From A37T11 sp964546645 (GTDB lineage Bacteria > Bacteroidota > Bacteroidia > Sphingobacteriales > Sphingobacteriaceae), in assembly GCA_964546645.1 (NCBI GenBank), contig CAZJKM010000007.1, positions 1 through 56,459 of the forward strand: a stretch of 56,459 bases of DNA, in the 5' to 3' direction. The stretch's first letter is position 1, and each line of letters begins with the position of its first letter. A model generated the notes under the pieces. The model ran no database searches. It had not been told where the DNA came from and worked only from the letters and a program-made list of their open reading frames with translations. Both the position numbers and the translations under genes were made by a program. Shown in pieces: positions 19,361-28,200 of this stretch.

Positions 19361-19485
19361 CGCTATAAATGGTAAAAAACGGATAATGATTTTTTCTGTG
19401 AATGTGTAAAGTGTTATATATTGCTGATAATAAGATTGATAACTTAGTGTATTTTTTACAATTTATTGATTTTCAGTGTATTTTA

Positions 19486-19518
19486 TTTGTTTTTACGAAC
19501 CTTAATTTGGTAATTTTG
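19486..19518 (+). promoter_or_regulatory. Promoter of pckA
   Basis: TTTG (19486-19489), 21 nt, TAATTTTG (19511-19518). Both boxes fit the Bacteroidota consensus. The expected transcript would start about 28 nt upstream of the pckA ATG at 19552. Confidence 0.65.
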
Positions 19519-19551
19519 CCCCATATAATTTTTAAAATCAAAGAAAATGTT

Positions 19552-21165
19552 ATGAATGGCGATAAAATCATCCCACCGGAACTTGATTATCTGTTTATTA
19601 ATCCTGTTGAAAAAGTACACTATCAACATTCCGTAGCAAATCTCGTAGAAGATGCATTAAGGAATGAGGAAGGCTCATTGGCAGAACAGGGCGCACTTAC
19701 AGCAGATACCGGGAGATTTACCGGCCGCTCACCGCATGATCGTTTTATTGTATGTGATGAAGAAACAGCCGGAAAGGTTTGGTGGGGAGAGATTAACCAG
19801 CCCATCCTGCCGGAGTATTTTGAACAGTTGCTGAGGCTGGTGGGTATGTATCTGAGCGGAAAGAAGCTGTATGTGCGTGATGCTATTGCCTGTGCAGATC
19901 CCGAGCATCAGTTAGGTATCCGGGCAGTTACCGAAACAGCCTACCAGAGCATTTTTGTAAATAATATGTTCATCCGGCCTGCAACCTGGAATCCGTCCAT
20001 CCGCCCGGAATGGTCAATTGTCGCCGCACCGGGTTTTGTGATTGAACAGCCCGGAAAATACGGGCTCAACAATCCTAACTTTGTTATTATCAGTTTCAGC
20101 AAAAAGATCATTCTCATAGGAGGGACGGGCTATACAGGAGAGATCAAGAAAGGTATTTTTTCTGTTCTCAATTTCATCCTGCCGCTTCAGAAAGGCATCC
20201 TGTCCATGCATTGCTCGGCAAATACGGATAGCAGCGGACATACTGCACTGTTTTTTGGTTTGTCAGGTACCGGTAAAACCACATTGTCTGCAGACAAAGG
20301 CCGTTTCCTGATCGGCGATGATGAGCATGGGTGGGACGATAAAGGAATTTTTAATTTTGAAGGAGGTTGTTATGCCAAGTGTGTCGGACTGGATGCTGCA
20401 AAGGAACCTGAAATATACCATGCGGTACGATTTGGAGCCTTGCTGGAAAATATCAATTTTTATCAGGGCACGCGGCGTCCTGACTTTGACAATATCAGTA
20501 AGACGGAGAACACACGTGTGGCTTATCCGGTGCATTATATACAGAGCAGTGTGCCTTCCGGAATGGCGGGTCACCCGGGTAATATCTTTTTTTTAACGGC
20601 TGACGCGTTCGGGGTCATACCACCGATCTCCCGGTTGAGCCCGACACAGGCTATGTACCACTTCATTTCCGGTTACACGGCAAAGGTAGCGGGAACGGAA
20701 GTAGGTGTTCATGAGCCTAAGGCAGTATTCTCCGCTTGTTTTGGTCAGGCATTCCTCCCGCTGCACCCCTCGTATTATGCAGAGCTGCTCCGTGATAAAC
20801 TGCAACGCCACCGGATCCAGGTATGGCTGGTTAACACGGGCTGGATTGCCGGCCCTTACGGAGTCGGGCGTCGTATCCCGCTGAATTACACACGTTCATT
20901 GATCAGGGCTGCACTAAATGGCGAGCTGAATGATGCCTGCTTTAATCAGCATCCGGTTTTTGGACTCCTGTATCCGGATACGTGCCCGGATGTGCCGGAT
21001 GCCGTGCTGAATCCCGTAAAAATGTGGGCTAATGAAGAAGCTTATTATGTACAGGCCAATAAACTGGCCCGGTTGTTTACAGATAATTTCAGAAAATATG
21101 CGGAGGGGGTCAGTCCGGATGTGCTGGAAGCAGCACCTAAAACGTTCGCAGGAATGTCACTCTGA
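19552..21165 (+). CDS. pckA: Phosphoenolpyruvate carboxykinase (ATP)
   Basis: 537 residues, the normal size for ATP-dependent PEPCK, which converts oxaloacetate and ATP to PEP, CO2 and ADP in gluconeogenesis. Visible: the substrate-binding TGRSPHDRF, the P-loop GLSGTGKTTLSAD near residue 236, the kinase-2 metal motif LIGDDEHGW, and TGWIAGPYGVGRRI. ATG 19552 (MNGDKII) is chosen for length and because the promoter boxes lie just upstream; an open frame extends 50 codons further but crosses them. It is convergent with the Nudix-type regulator. Confidence 0.96.
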   Translation: MNGDKIIPPELDYLFINPVEKVHYQHSVANLVEDALRNEEGSLAEQGALTADTGRFTGRSPHDRFIVCDEETAGKVWWGEINQPILPEYFEQLLRLVGMYLSGKKLYVRDAIACADPEHQLGIRAVTETAYQSIFVNNMFIRPATWNPSIRPEWSIVAAPGFVIEQPGKYGLNNPNFVIISFSKKIILIGGTGYTGEIKKGIFSVLNFILPLQKGILSMHCSANTDSSGHTALFFGLSGTGKTTLSADKGRFLIGDDEHGWDDKGIFNFEGGCYAKCVGLDAAKEPEIYHAVRFGALLENINFYQGTRRPDFDNISKTENTRVAYPVHYIQSSVPSGMAGHPGNIFFLTADAFGVIPPISRLSPTQAMYHFISGYTAKVAGTEVGVHEPKAVFSACFGQAFLPLHPSYYAELLRDKLQRHRIQVWLVNTGWIAGPYGVGRRIPLNYTRSLIRAALNGELNDACFNQHPVFGLLYPDTCPDVPDAVLNPVKMWANEEAYYVQANKLARLFTDNFRKYAEGVSPDVLEAAPKTFAGMSL

Positions 21166-21196
21166 TCGCAAAGGAAAACACGTCTTATATCACGAT

Positions 21197-21892
21197 TTAT
21201 CGGCTGAAACGTAGCTCATTCTGGAATACCCTGGCATATTTCCGCTTGTCAAACTTGTATAGTTTGGCAGCACGATAAGCAACTCCCATCTGCTTTTCAT
21301 CCAATTCCTTCAGGATGTCATAATTCAGCATTTTCTTTCGGAAATTGCGCTTATCGAGTTTCTTATCCCAAATGGCTTCATATAGCTGTTGTAACTGTGT
21401 GAGGGTGAATTTTTCGGGTAACAGTTCAAACGCGATCGGGCTGTAGCTGATCTTTTTCCTGATCTTGTGTATGCTTTTTTCAATGATATTCTGGTGGTCA
21501 AATGCCAGTTCCGGTAATTCTTTCAGTGAATGCCATACGGCCTGTCGTACGTAATCGGTTACCGGATGGGGGATGATGGTTTCGTCCAGTCGCAGCATAG
21601 CATAATAAGCCACGGTGATCACCCGTCCCTGCGGATGACGTTGCAAGTCACCAAACGTATACAGCTGTTCCATATAGATCCCCCGCAGGCCGGTATGCTC
21701 ATACAGGATCCGTTTTACCGCATCGTCGATGGTTTCACTATGCTCTACAAAGAAGCCCGGCAGTGCCCACCAGCCTTTGAACGGATATTCATTCCGTTCG
21801 ATAAGCAGCACTTTCAACTCGCCTTCCTCAAAGCCGAATATGACACAGTCTGCTGTGAAAATTGACTGTAAATGTGGTAAATTTGCCTGCAA
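21197..21892 (-). CDS. Nudix-domain transcriptional regulator (NrtR-like)
   Basis: 231 residues: an N-terminal Nudix fold (about 10-145) and a C-terminal winged helix (about 150-225, QLQQLYEAIWDKKLDKRNFRKKML), the architecture of NrtR-type regulators. In Bacteroidota such proteins, including AraR, sense sugar-related ligands. The Nudix box is degenerate: where catalytic enzymes have REuxEE this protein reads KRILYEH, so one key Glu is missing and the domain is probably a ligand sensor without hydrolase activity. The only plausible start is TTG at 21892, because no in-frame ATG precedes the domain. Target genes are not evident; pckA and the pfkA operon flank it. Confidence 0.85.
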   Translation of the reverse strand: MQANLPHLQSIFTADCVIFGFEEGELKVLLIERNEYPFKGWWALPGFFVEHSETIDDAVKRILYEHTGLRGIYMEQLYTFGDLQRHPQGRVITVAYYAMLRLDETIIPHPVTDYVRQAVWHSLKELPELAFDHQNIIEKSIHKIRKKISYSPIAFELLPEKFTLTQLQQLYEAIWDKKLDKRNFRKKMLNYDILKELDEKQMGVAYRAAKLYKFDKRKYARVFQNELRFSR

Positions 21893-22098
21893 TGTATACT
21901 ATAGCTAATGGTTTGAAATATCCCGACTGCATCGGTGTACGATGCGGTTCGGAAGTTTTCATGCCGCAAAAGTGGAAAAAAAATTTGGATTTTTATCGAT
22001 AGTGTAAAAAAGACACCTTATATTCGTCGCTTCGTTTTTGACGTCCTGCTTCAGGACAGAAGAAAACCATTCGGTAATCGACATATAACAGAAAGCTT

Positions 22099-23082
22099 GT
22101 GCAAACGATCAACAATATAGGATTATTTACTTCAGGTGGTGATGCTCCGGGTATGAATGCCTGTATACGGGCAGTAGTGCGTACGGCTATTTATCATCAT
22201 AAACGGGTAACCGGCATTATACAGGGTTATCAGGGCATGATTGATAAACAGTTCATGGAGATGAACAGCAGGTCGGTCAGCAACATCATACAGCTGGGAG
22301 GAACGATCCTGAAAACAGCGAGGTGTAAGGCCTTCAGGACACCTGAAGGCAGGAAACAAGCCTATGATAACCTTCGTGCGGCGGGTGTAGATGCGTTGGT
22401 GGCTATCGGAGGGGATGGTACGTTTGCCGGAATTGAGTTATTTTCCCGTGAATACGATATTCCTGTGATCGGTATACCGGGCACCATAGACAATGATCTG
22501 TACGGATCGGACTTCACACTCGGATATGATACTGCTTCCAATACCGTGATTGAGGCCATTGATAAAATACGGGATACGGCTGCATCGCACGACCGGCTGT
22601 TCTTTATTGAGGTAATGGGTAGGGACTCAGGCTGCATCGCTCTCAATGCCGGTATTGCCGGTGGAGCCGAGGCCGTTCTGCTTCCTGAGCGCAGTACGGC
22701 TATGGAAGAACTGATCGGGCAATTGGAGCGGGCTGCCAAAGAAAAGAAAACATCAACTATTGTAATTGTTGCAGAAGGGGACAAGAACGGTGGTGCATAT
22801 AACGTCGCCAGGTACGTGAAAGATAAATTTGACTTCTATGATACAAAGGTTACGATTTTAGGCCATTTGCAGCGGGGTGGTTCGCCCAGCAGCTTTGATC
22901 GGGTGTTGGCCAGCAGGTTGGGATTTGCCGCTGTAAATCAGCTGCTCGCCGGAAAAAGCAGAGTAATGGTCGGCCTGCGTGGAAATGAAATCAAAACAAC
23001 TGATCTGGAAGTGGCGTTAAATAACAAAGAATTTAAACTGGCTGATGATCTGATGGCAATGACGGGTATATTATCCATATAA
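22099..23082 (+). CDS. pfkA: 6-phosphofructokinase
   Basis: 327-residue ATP-type phosphofructokinase, committing step of glycolysis. Motifs: LFTSGGDAPGMNACIR (ATP site), GGDGTFAG, GIPGTIDND with the catalytic TIDND, and MGRDSGCIAL. The start must be the GTG at 22099, since the first in-frame ATG lies inside the GGDAPGMN nucleotide motif. It is the first gene of a three-gene operon, 6 nt before a BadF-type kinase and followed by gapA. The full C-terminal substrate-binding part is present. Confidence 0.96.
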   Translation: MQTINNIGLFTSGGDAPGMNACIRAVVRTAIYHHKRVTGIIQGYQGMIDKQFMEMNSRSVSNIIQLGGTILKTARCKAFRTPEGRKQAYDNLRAAGVDALVAIGGDGTFAGIELFSREYDIPVIGIPGTIDNDLYGSDFTLGYDTASNTVIEAIDKIRDTAASHDRLFFIEVMGRDSGCIALNAGIAGGAEAVLLPERSTAMEELIGQLERAAKEKKTSTIVIVAEGDKNGGAYNVARYVKDKFDFYDTKVTILGHLQRGGSPSSFDRVLASRLGFAAVNQLLAGKSRVMVGLRGNEIKTTDLEVALNNKEFKLADDLMAMTGILSI

Positions 23083-23088
23083 CAGGAA

Positions 23089-23937
23089 ATGATAGCAGTT
23101 GTATACAGTGGCTCCAGATTTGCAGATTGGCGTTTAGCAGATAAAGGGAAGGTGGTGACCGGGTTTAAAACCACGGGCATTAATCCGTACCACAATGATG
23201 AACGGTTTATTGTACAGCTGCTGAATAAGAATAACAGCCTGATTAACTACGCCGAAAAGATAAAACGAATTTATTTCTTTGGTGCCGGGGCGTCGTCTCC
23301 GGAACGGAAAGAGCACGTGGCCAATGCGTTCAGAAAATTCTTTCGTTTTGGGAAAGTCTATGTGGAGCATGATATGCAGGCTGCAGCGCTGGCTACCTGT
23401 GGTGACCATAAAGGGTTGATAGGGGTGTTGGGCAGTGGCTCCAATGCCGGCTATTACAATGGACGCAGGGTAGAGGATAGCAATTATGGCCTGGGATACA
23501 TCCTTGCCGATGAGGGATCTGCAAACTGGATCGGCCGCATGTTGCTCAAGAATTATCTGGCTGAAACATTGCCGGAGGACCTGGTGACTGCTTTTAACAT
23601 GAGGTACCCGTTGGATCACAAGCAGATACTGGATAGGGTCTATCATCAGTCGAACGCTACCTTATTCCTGACATCCTTCGCAGACTTTGTATTGGAACAT
23701 CGTTCTCATAGATTTATTCAACGCATGGTGCAGGAAGGGTTTAATCTCTTGTTTGAAACATATTTTCTGCATCTCAGGCAGGAGCATCCGGGTTTAATGG
23801 TTAACTTTGTAGGCAGTGTCGCAGCAGGATATGAAGATCTGCTCAGACAGGTAGCGGCGTCACATGGCCTGCGGGTGGATGTTGTACTCAAAGAACCCAT
23901 ACACAATCTGATGAGCTATTATTTAAATAAAAATTAG
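23089..23937 (+). CDS. BadF/BadG-type ASKHA kinase (N-acetylglucosamine kinase-like)
   Basis: 282 residues of the actin-like ATPase/sugar kinase superfamily. Visible: N-terminal phosphate region VVYSGSRFADWRL, VEHDMQAAALATCG, the phosphate-2 motif GVLGSGSNAGYY, and an adenosine region NFVGSVAAGYEDLL. The closest known role for this type is N-acetylglucosamine kinase. The canonical DGG(G/T)T of phosphate-1 reads YSGSRF, as in a Bacteroidota subgroup. It lies 6 nt after pfkA and 3 nt before gapA, a tight glycolytic operon, so it probably feeds an amino or neutral sugar into glycolysis. Substrate unproven. Confidence 0.75.
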   Translation: MIAVVYSGSRFADWRLADKGKVVTGFKTTGINPYHNDERFIVQLLNKNNSLINYAEKIKRIYFFGAGASSPERKEHVANAFRKFFRFGKVYVEHDMQAAALATCGDHKGLIGVLGSGSNAGYYNGRRVEDSNYGLGYILADEGSANWIGRMLLKNYLAETLPEDLVTAFNMRYPLDHKQILDRVYHQSNATLFLTSFADFVLEHRSHRFIQRMVQEGFNLLFETYFLHLRQEHPGLMVNFVGSVAAGYEDLLRQVAASHGLRVDVVLKEPIHNLMSYYLNKN

Positions 23938-23940
23938 TAT

Positions 23941-24939
23941 ATGATGAAAATTGGAATCAACGGATTCGGACGTATAGGCCGTTTAGCTTTCAGAGCGGCG
24001 GTGAGTCGCCCGGATATTGAAATTGTAGGAATCAATGACCTGGTTGAGCCGGAATATATGGCTTATATGCTGAAATATGATTCTACGCACGGCCGCTTTG
24101 ATGGTACCGTAGAAGCAAAGGACGGCAATCTGATCGTAAATGGTAAGACGATCCGGGTGACAGCAGAAAAGGACCCTGCCAGTCTGAAGTGGAATGAAAT
24201 TGGTGCGGAGGTGATCCTGGAGTGTACCGGTCTGTTTTTAACACAGGAAGCAGCCCAAAAGCACATTGACGCCGGCGCAAAAAAGGTGGTGATGTCGGCT
24301 CCGGCAAAAGATGATACACCAACGTTTGTGATCGGCGTGAATGATAAGGAATTGCGTGCTGATCAGACGATCGTATCCAATGCATCCTGCACGACCAATT
24401 GCCTGGCGCCGCTTGCTAAGGTGCTCCATGACAAATTCGGAATCATCGAGGGGCTGATGAGCACTATTCACGCGGTAACAGCTACCCAGAAGACGGTAGA
24501 TGGTCCGTCAGTAAAAGATTGGCGCGGCGGCCGCGGGGCTTACCAGAATATCATTCCATCGTCAACAGGTGCTGCAAAAGCGGTCGGACTGGTACTGCCG
24601 GCGTTAAAAGGTAAATTAACCGGTATGTCTTTCCGTGTTCCTGTGCCGAATGTGTCGGTGGTTGACCTTACCGTACGACTGGAAAAGCCGGCTACCTATG
24701 AGGAAATCAAACAGGCGTATAAGGAGGCTTCTGAAGGAGAACTGAAAGGTATTCTGGGCTATACGGAAGATGATGTGGTGTCTGAAGATTTCAAGGGAGA
24801 TGCGCGTACGTCCATTTTTGATGCTAAAGCCGGTATCGCTCTGAACAACAACTTTGTAAAAGTCGTTTCATGGTACGATAATGAATGGGGCTATTCCAAC
24901 AAACTGGTAGAACTGGCGGAGAAAGTAGGCAAGTTATAG
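23941..24939 (+). CDS. gapA: Glyceraldehyde-3-phosphate dehydrogenase, type I
   Basis: 332 residues. NAD-binding MKIGINGFGRIGRLAFRA, catalytic cysteine in SNASCTTNCLAP, the catalytic His in TIHAVTATQKTVDG, the phosphate-site RAYQN-like segment RGAYQNIIPSSTGAAKA, and the terminal WYDNEWGYS. Two adjacent ATGs exist (23941, 23944). Third gene of the pfkA operon, 3 nt after the kinase. A terminator hairpin follows. Confidence 0.97.
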   Translation: MMKIGINGFGRIGRLAFRAAVSRPDIEIVGINDLVEPEYMAYMLKYDSTHGRFDGTVEAKDGNLIVNGKTIRVTAEKDPASLKWNEIGAEVILECTGLFLTQEAAQKHIDAGAKKVVMSAPAKDDTPTFVIGVNDKELRADQTIVSNASCTTNCLAPLAKVLHDKFGIIEGLMSTIHAVTATQKTVDGPSVKDWRGGRGAYQNIIPSSTGAAKAVGLVLPALKGKLTGMSFRVPVPNVSVVDLTVRLEKPATYEEIKQAYKEASEGELKGILGYTEDDVVSEDFKGDARTSIFDAKAGIALNNNFVKVVSWYDNEWGYSNKLVELAEKVGKL

Positions 24940-24978
24940 GCGGTAAGCCTTAAACAAAGCAAAAATTACAGGAAGAAC

Positions 24979-25010
24979 CGGGTAGTGAATGCGATTCACT
25001 GCCCGTTTTT
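24979..25010 (+). terminator. Terminator of the pfkA-gapA operon
   Basis: A 12-bp stem with one G-T pair (CGGGTAGTGAAT with ATTCACTGCCCG), 3-nt loop GCG, then TTTTTT. The cutC stop codon (24996-24998, opposite strand) falls inside the right arm. Confidence 0.85.
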
Positions 25011-25757
25011 TGTTGTTGGTTGAACCGGAATACGGCTCAACTCGGCCAGGATTCGCCTGATGAGTACCGTGTTGCTTTCTTCCCTCACGGAATCCATGCC
25101 AGGGAGAGCCGGCTGGTGATATTCCGTAGGAGCCGGAAGAGCTTGTTTGGCTGAAGTATGGAACTCCCTGGCTTCGGTATAAGTGGCGAGATCCACGATG
25201 TTATGTTCACGAATACCTGCTCCCGGTATGATGGTCAGCCGATCACCTGCCCGTTGCACCAGCTCTCTGATCAATTCTTTTCCGGCCTCGGCGGTTGGTT
25301 GTTGTCCGGAAGTAAGCAGCCGTTTGCAACCGATGTCTATAATCGCTTCCAGTGCAGAAAAGGGGTCGTAGCATCTGTCGAAGGCACGATGAAAAGTAAC
25401 GGGCAGCGGTGCGGCCAATTGAACGATGGTAGCCATCCGGTCCATATCAACATACCCGTCAGTCATTATTCCTGCGACAATGCCGTCGTAACCAAGTTTT
25501 TTACACAGCCGGATATCCGTTTGCATGATGGCAAACTCATCGTCCGAGTAGACAAAATCACCCGGCCGTGGTCGTATCAGGACATGAATGGGCAGCCTGA
25601 CCTTCTGGCGCACGTGTTGCAGTAATCCATATGAGGGAGTCGTGCCGCCTTCGGCAAGGTTTTCACAAAGCTCAATCCGGTCGGCCCCTGCTTGCTGTGC
25701 CGCAAGAGCTGAGGCGAAGCCATTCGCACAAATTTCCAGCAGAAAGTTGTTATTCAT
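24996..25757 (-). CDS. cutC: CutC-family protein
   Basis: 253-residue TIM-barrel protein of the CutC family, named for copper homeostasis though that role is disputed for many members. Family blocks: LEICANGFASALAAQQAGADRIELCENLAEGG at the start, IHVLIRPRPGDFVYS, VTFHRAFD, KRLLTSGQ and IIPGAGIRE. It begins 29 nt after the stop of the glycosylasparaginase gene on the same strand, so the two are probably one operon. Its last codons overlap the gapA terminator hairpin. Confidence 0.9.
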   Translation of the reverse strand: MNNNFLLEICANGFASALAAQQAGADRIELCENLAEGGTTPSYGLLQHVRQKVRLPIHVLIRPRPGDFVYSDDEFAIMQTDIRLCKKLGYDGIVAGIMTDGYVDMDRMATIVQLAAPLPVTFHRAFDRCYDPFSALEAIIDIGCKRLLTSGQQPTAEAGKELIRELVQRAGDRLTIIPGAGIREHNIVDLATYTEAREFHTSAKQALPAPTEYHQPALPGMDSVREESNTVLIRRILAELSRIPVQPTTKNGQ

Positions 25758-25786
25758 GGCTGTTAAGCGTTGCCAATAGCGTCCGT

Positions 25787-26803
25787 TTATTCATAATAGT
25801 GGTTGCTGCTGATCAGTTCATCTTGTTTCCGGTTGTTGCATACGGCATAGGAAAAGCCCTTTTGCAGTGCAAAAGCGCCATATTCGCCGGCTTTATTCAA
25901 GGCGAGAAAGCCAACCTGTATTGTTTTGGCCGTTTGTGGTTTCTTTTTTATGATACGCATAACCGCTTCTTTACATGCCTTTTCCGGCGGGTAGCCCTGC
26001 CGCATCAGTTCCACGACAAGGAAACTACCGGCCTGGCGGATCACTTCTTCGCCTACGCCGGTAGCAGTGGCAGCACCAACCTCGTTGTCCACATACAACC
26101 CGGCGCCTATAATGGGACTGTCTCCTACACGTCCGTGCATTTTGAATGCCATTCCGCTTGTCGTGCAGGCCCCCGCCATACGGCCGCCTGCATCGAGCGC
26201 CAGCATCCCGATGGTATCATGATTATAGGTATCGCCCGGTAGCTTCCCGGGCGTGTAATGCTTATTTTCAATATTCATTACCGGCCGGTATTTTTTTTCC
26301 TGCAGCCACTCGTTCCACGCTTTTTTCGCCGGATCCAGTAACAGTTTCTCTTCTTTGAACCCGTTTTCCAGTGCAAATTGCAGGGCGCCGTTTCCTGCCA
26401 GCATGATATGCGGGGTTTTCTCCATTACCATGCGGGCCACCGAAACAGCATGGGTTATCCGCTCAAGTGCGGCCACCGCACCGCAGTTACCGGCGTGATC
26501 CATGATGCAGGCATCGAGCGTTACATGCCCGTCGCGGTCGGGAAAACCCCCTTTTCCCACGCTTTGGTTATGTACATCCGCTTCCGCATGCCGCACTCCG
26601 GCCTCTACGGCATCCAGGGCACTTCCTTTTTGTGACAGCAGCTTCCAGGCTTCCCGATTGGCGGCGACACCGAAGTTCCACGTAGAGACGACAACCGGTT
26701 TGTTTTCTGTACCCGGGCGGTGATGACTGTGTGCCATACCGGTAACGGATAAGGCGGGAACGATCAGTGAGCCTTGCTGAATGAATGTTCGTCGGTTTAT
26801 CAT
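25787..26803 (-). CDS. Exported N4-(beta-N-acetylglucosaminyl)-L-asparaginase (Ntn hydrolase)
   Basis: 338 residues. The N-terminal MINRRTFIQQGSL is a twin-arginine-type signal. The mature part starts VVVSTWNFGVAAN and carries the autoprocessing site HDTIGMLALD, where the Thr becomes the N-terminal nucleophile after self-cleavage; GRVGDSPIIGAGLYVDNEVGAATATG is the substrate-binding segment. The family cleaves the GlcNAc-Asn bond of glycoprotein glycans (some members act as isoaspartyl peptidases). Role here: probably host or environmental N-glycan use. Heads an operon with cutC; divergent from the NlpC/P60 gene. Confidence 0.88.
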   Translation of the reverse strand: MINRRTFIQQGSLIVPALSVTGMAHSHHRPGTENKPVVVSTWNFGVAANREAWKLLSQKGSALDAVEAGVRHAEADVHNQSVGKGGFPDRDGHVTLDACIMDHAGNCGAVAALERITHAVSVARMVMEKTPHIMLAGNGALQFALENGFKEEKLLLDPAKKAWNEWLQEKKYRPVMNIENKHYTPGKLPGDTYNHDTIGMLALDAGGRMAGACTTSGMAFKMHGRVGDSPIIGAGLYVDNEVGAATATGVGEEVIRQAGSFLVVELMRQGYPPEKACKEAVMRIIKKKPQTAKTIQVGFLALNKAGEYGAFALQKGFSYAVCNNRKQDELISSNHYYE

Positions 26804-26845
26804 GTGCGGTTTACCATACGTTTTACGATGGAACTATTGTTTCTG

Positions 26846-26877
26846 CAATGTTAGGCAACGAAGCGGTATTTCGCAAA
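26846..26877 (-). promoter_or_regulatory. Candidate promoter of the glycosylasparaginase-cutC operon
   Basis: On the minus strand: TTTG, 20 nt, TAACATTG. The predicted start gives a leader of about 35-40 nt before ATG 26803. Confidence 0.45.
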
Positions 26878-26900
26878 TTAAAATCGCAGCATACACATCT

Positions 26901-26932
26901 TTTGCGTTTTTGAGCAAGAACTGCTATCTTGG
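26901..26932 (+). promoter_or_regulatory. Candidate promoter of the NlpC/P60-epimerase operon, start-codon proximal
   Basis: TTTG (26901-26904), 20 nt, TATCTTGG (26925-26932), then 4 nt to the ATG at 26937. Spacing fits the consensus; the closeness to the start codon predicts a leaderless transcript. Confidence 0.45.
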
Positions 26933-26936
26933 CCGT

Positions 26937-28178
26937 ATGTATGCGGCAACTAAGGTTCACGATGCTGGGCGATTTATATACCTGATAATCTGGCTGTCTT
27001 TGTGGATAACCCCCGGATTTGGCGTTGTGCAGGATTCGGTTGAAGTGCGGAAAATCATGCAGTTGGGTGATTCTCTTAAAGCACGATACGCTCCTGATAA
27101 ACGGACGGCTCTGTTTGAGTTGTTTGCTGACAGTCTCTCATCGCTGACTTACCGCCTGGAAACCACTGAACGGCAGGCTGCTGAGGTATTCTTGCTTGAA
27201 AAAGAAAAGCAGGGGATCCGGTTACCGGTAACGGTGCGATTATTGCCCGACCCGGAAGGCGACGTACCTGCTACGGGCATTGTCAGGCTTTCGGTGGCCA
27301 ATATGCGCGTGCAGCCACGCCATCAGGCAGAACTGGCTACGCAGGTGTTGCTGGGTACACAGATAACCATTCTTAAGAAGACGGGTAATTATTACCTGGT
27401 ACAGGCACCCGACCGGTATATTGCCTATATGGATCCGGCGGGATTTGTCCCGGTAGATCCGGTGCGGCTGGCCGAATGGCAGGCGGCACCCAAAGTGATC
27501 TTTACGGCTGATTACGGACACGTGTATACGGCACCCGATCCGTCATCACAACGGGTTTCCGATCTGGTACTGGGAAATGTGCTTCGTTATGAGGGGAAGT
27601 CCGGGGACTTCACCCGTGTCGGATATCCCGATGGGCGGAGCGGCTATATCCTCTCCGGTTCCATAACGAATTATGACGAGTGGCTCGCTGCCGGAGAAGT
27701 TACTGCAGACCAGGTAATCCGTACGGCAAAAAATATGATGGGGCTACCTTACTTGTGGGGAGGAACATCTGTAAAAGGGGTGGATTGCAGCGGTTTTACC
27801 AAGACTTCCTTTCATATGAACGGGCTGATGATACCAAGGGATGCTTCGCAGCAGGTACAGGAAGGTATGCCGGTTGATATATTGTCCTCTGACGGCAGCC
27901 TGGATACGGTACTGGCTTTGAAAAACCTGAAACCCGGTGACCTGCTGTTTTTTGCTGCTGCGAAAGGGGTGCTGCCGGATCCGCGTGTCACCCACGTAGC
28001 CCTGTATACAGGCGGAGGAACGTTTATCCATGCAGCTGGTCAGGTGCGTGTCAATAGCTTGTTGGCTTCAGCACCTGATTACGATGCCCATCAGGCACAA
28101 ACCATCGTTGCTGCCCGCCGCTTTATCGGTGTGGATCAAAGCAGCGGACTCGTATCACTGAAAGTTATAGCACCTTAA
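26937..28178 (+). CDS. NlpC/P60 cysteine endopeptidase with SH3-like domains
   Basis: 413 residues: a hydrophobic export segment (about 10-30), a helical region, two bacterial SH3-like domains (around VANMRVQPRHQAELATQVLLG and the following YGHVYTAPD repeat), and a C-terminal NlpC/P60 catalytic domain with GVDCSGFTKTSF (Cys about residue 284) and RVTHVALYTG (His). These peptidases cut gamma-D-Glu-diamino acid bonds in murein peptides. It is followed after 22 nt by a dipeptide epimerase gene, the same pairing as in Bacillus ykfC-ykfB, which supports murein peptide recycling. ATG 26937 is chosen because the upstream frame reads through the divergent gene and promoter. Confidence 0.9.
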   Translation: MYAATKVHDAGRFIYLIIWLSLWITPGFGVVQDSVEVRKIMQLGDSLKARYAPDKRTALFELFADSLSSLTYRLETTERQAAEVFLLEKEKQGIRLPVTVRLLPDPEGDVPATGIVRLSVANMRVQPRHQAELATQVLLGTQITILKKTGNYYLVQAPDRYIAYMDPAGFVPVDPVRLAEWQAAPKVIFTADYGHVYTAPDPSSQRVSDLVLGNVLRYEGKSGDFTRVGYPDGRSGYILSGSITNYDEWLAAGEVTADQVIRTAKNMMGLPYLWGGTSVKGVDCSGFTKTSFHMNGLMIPRDASQQVQEGMPVDILSSDGSLDTVLALKNLKPGDLLFFAAAKGVLPDPRVTHVALYTGGGTFIHAAGQVRVNSLLASAPDYDAHQAQTIVAARRFIGVDQSSGLVSLKVIAP

Positions 28179-28200
28179 ACACACACATACATACACCGCG

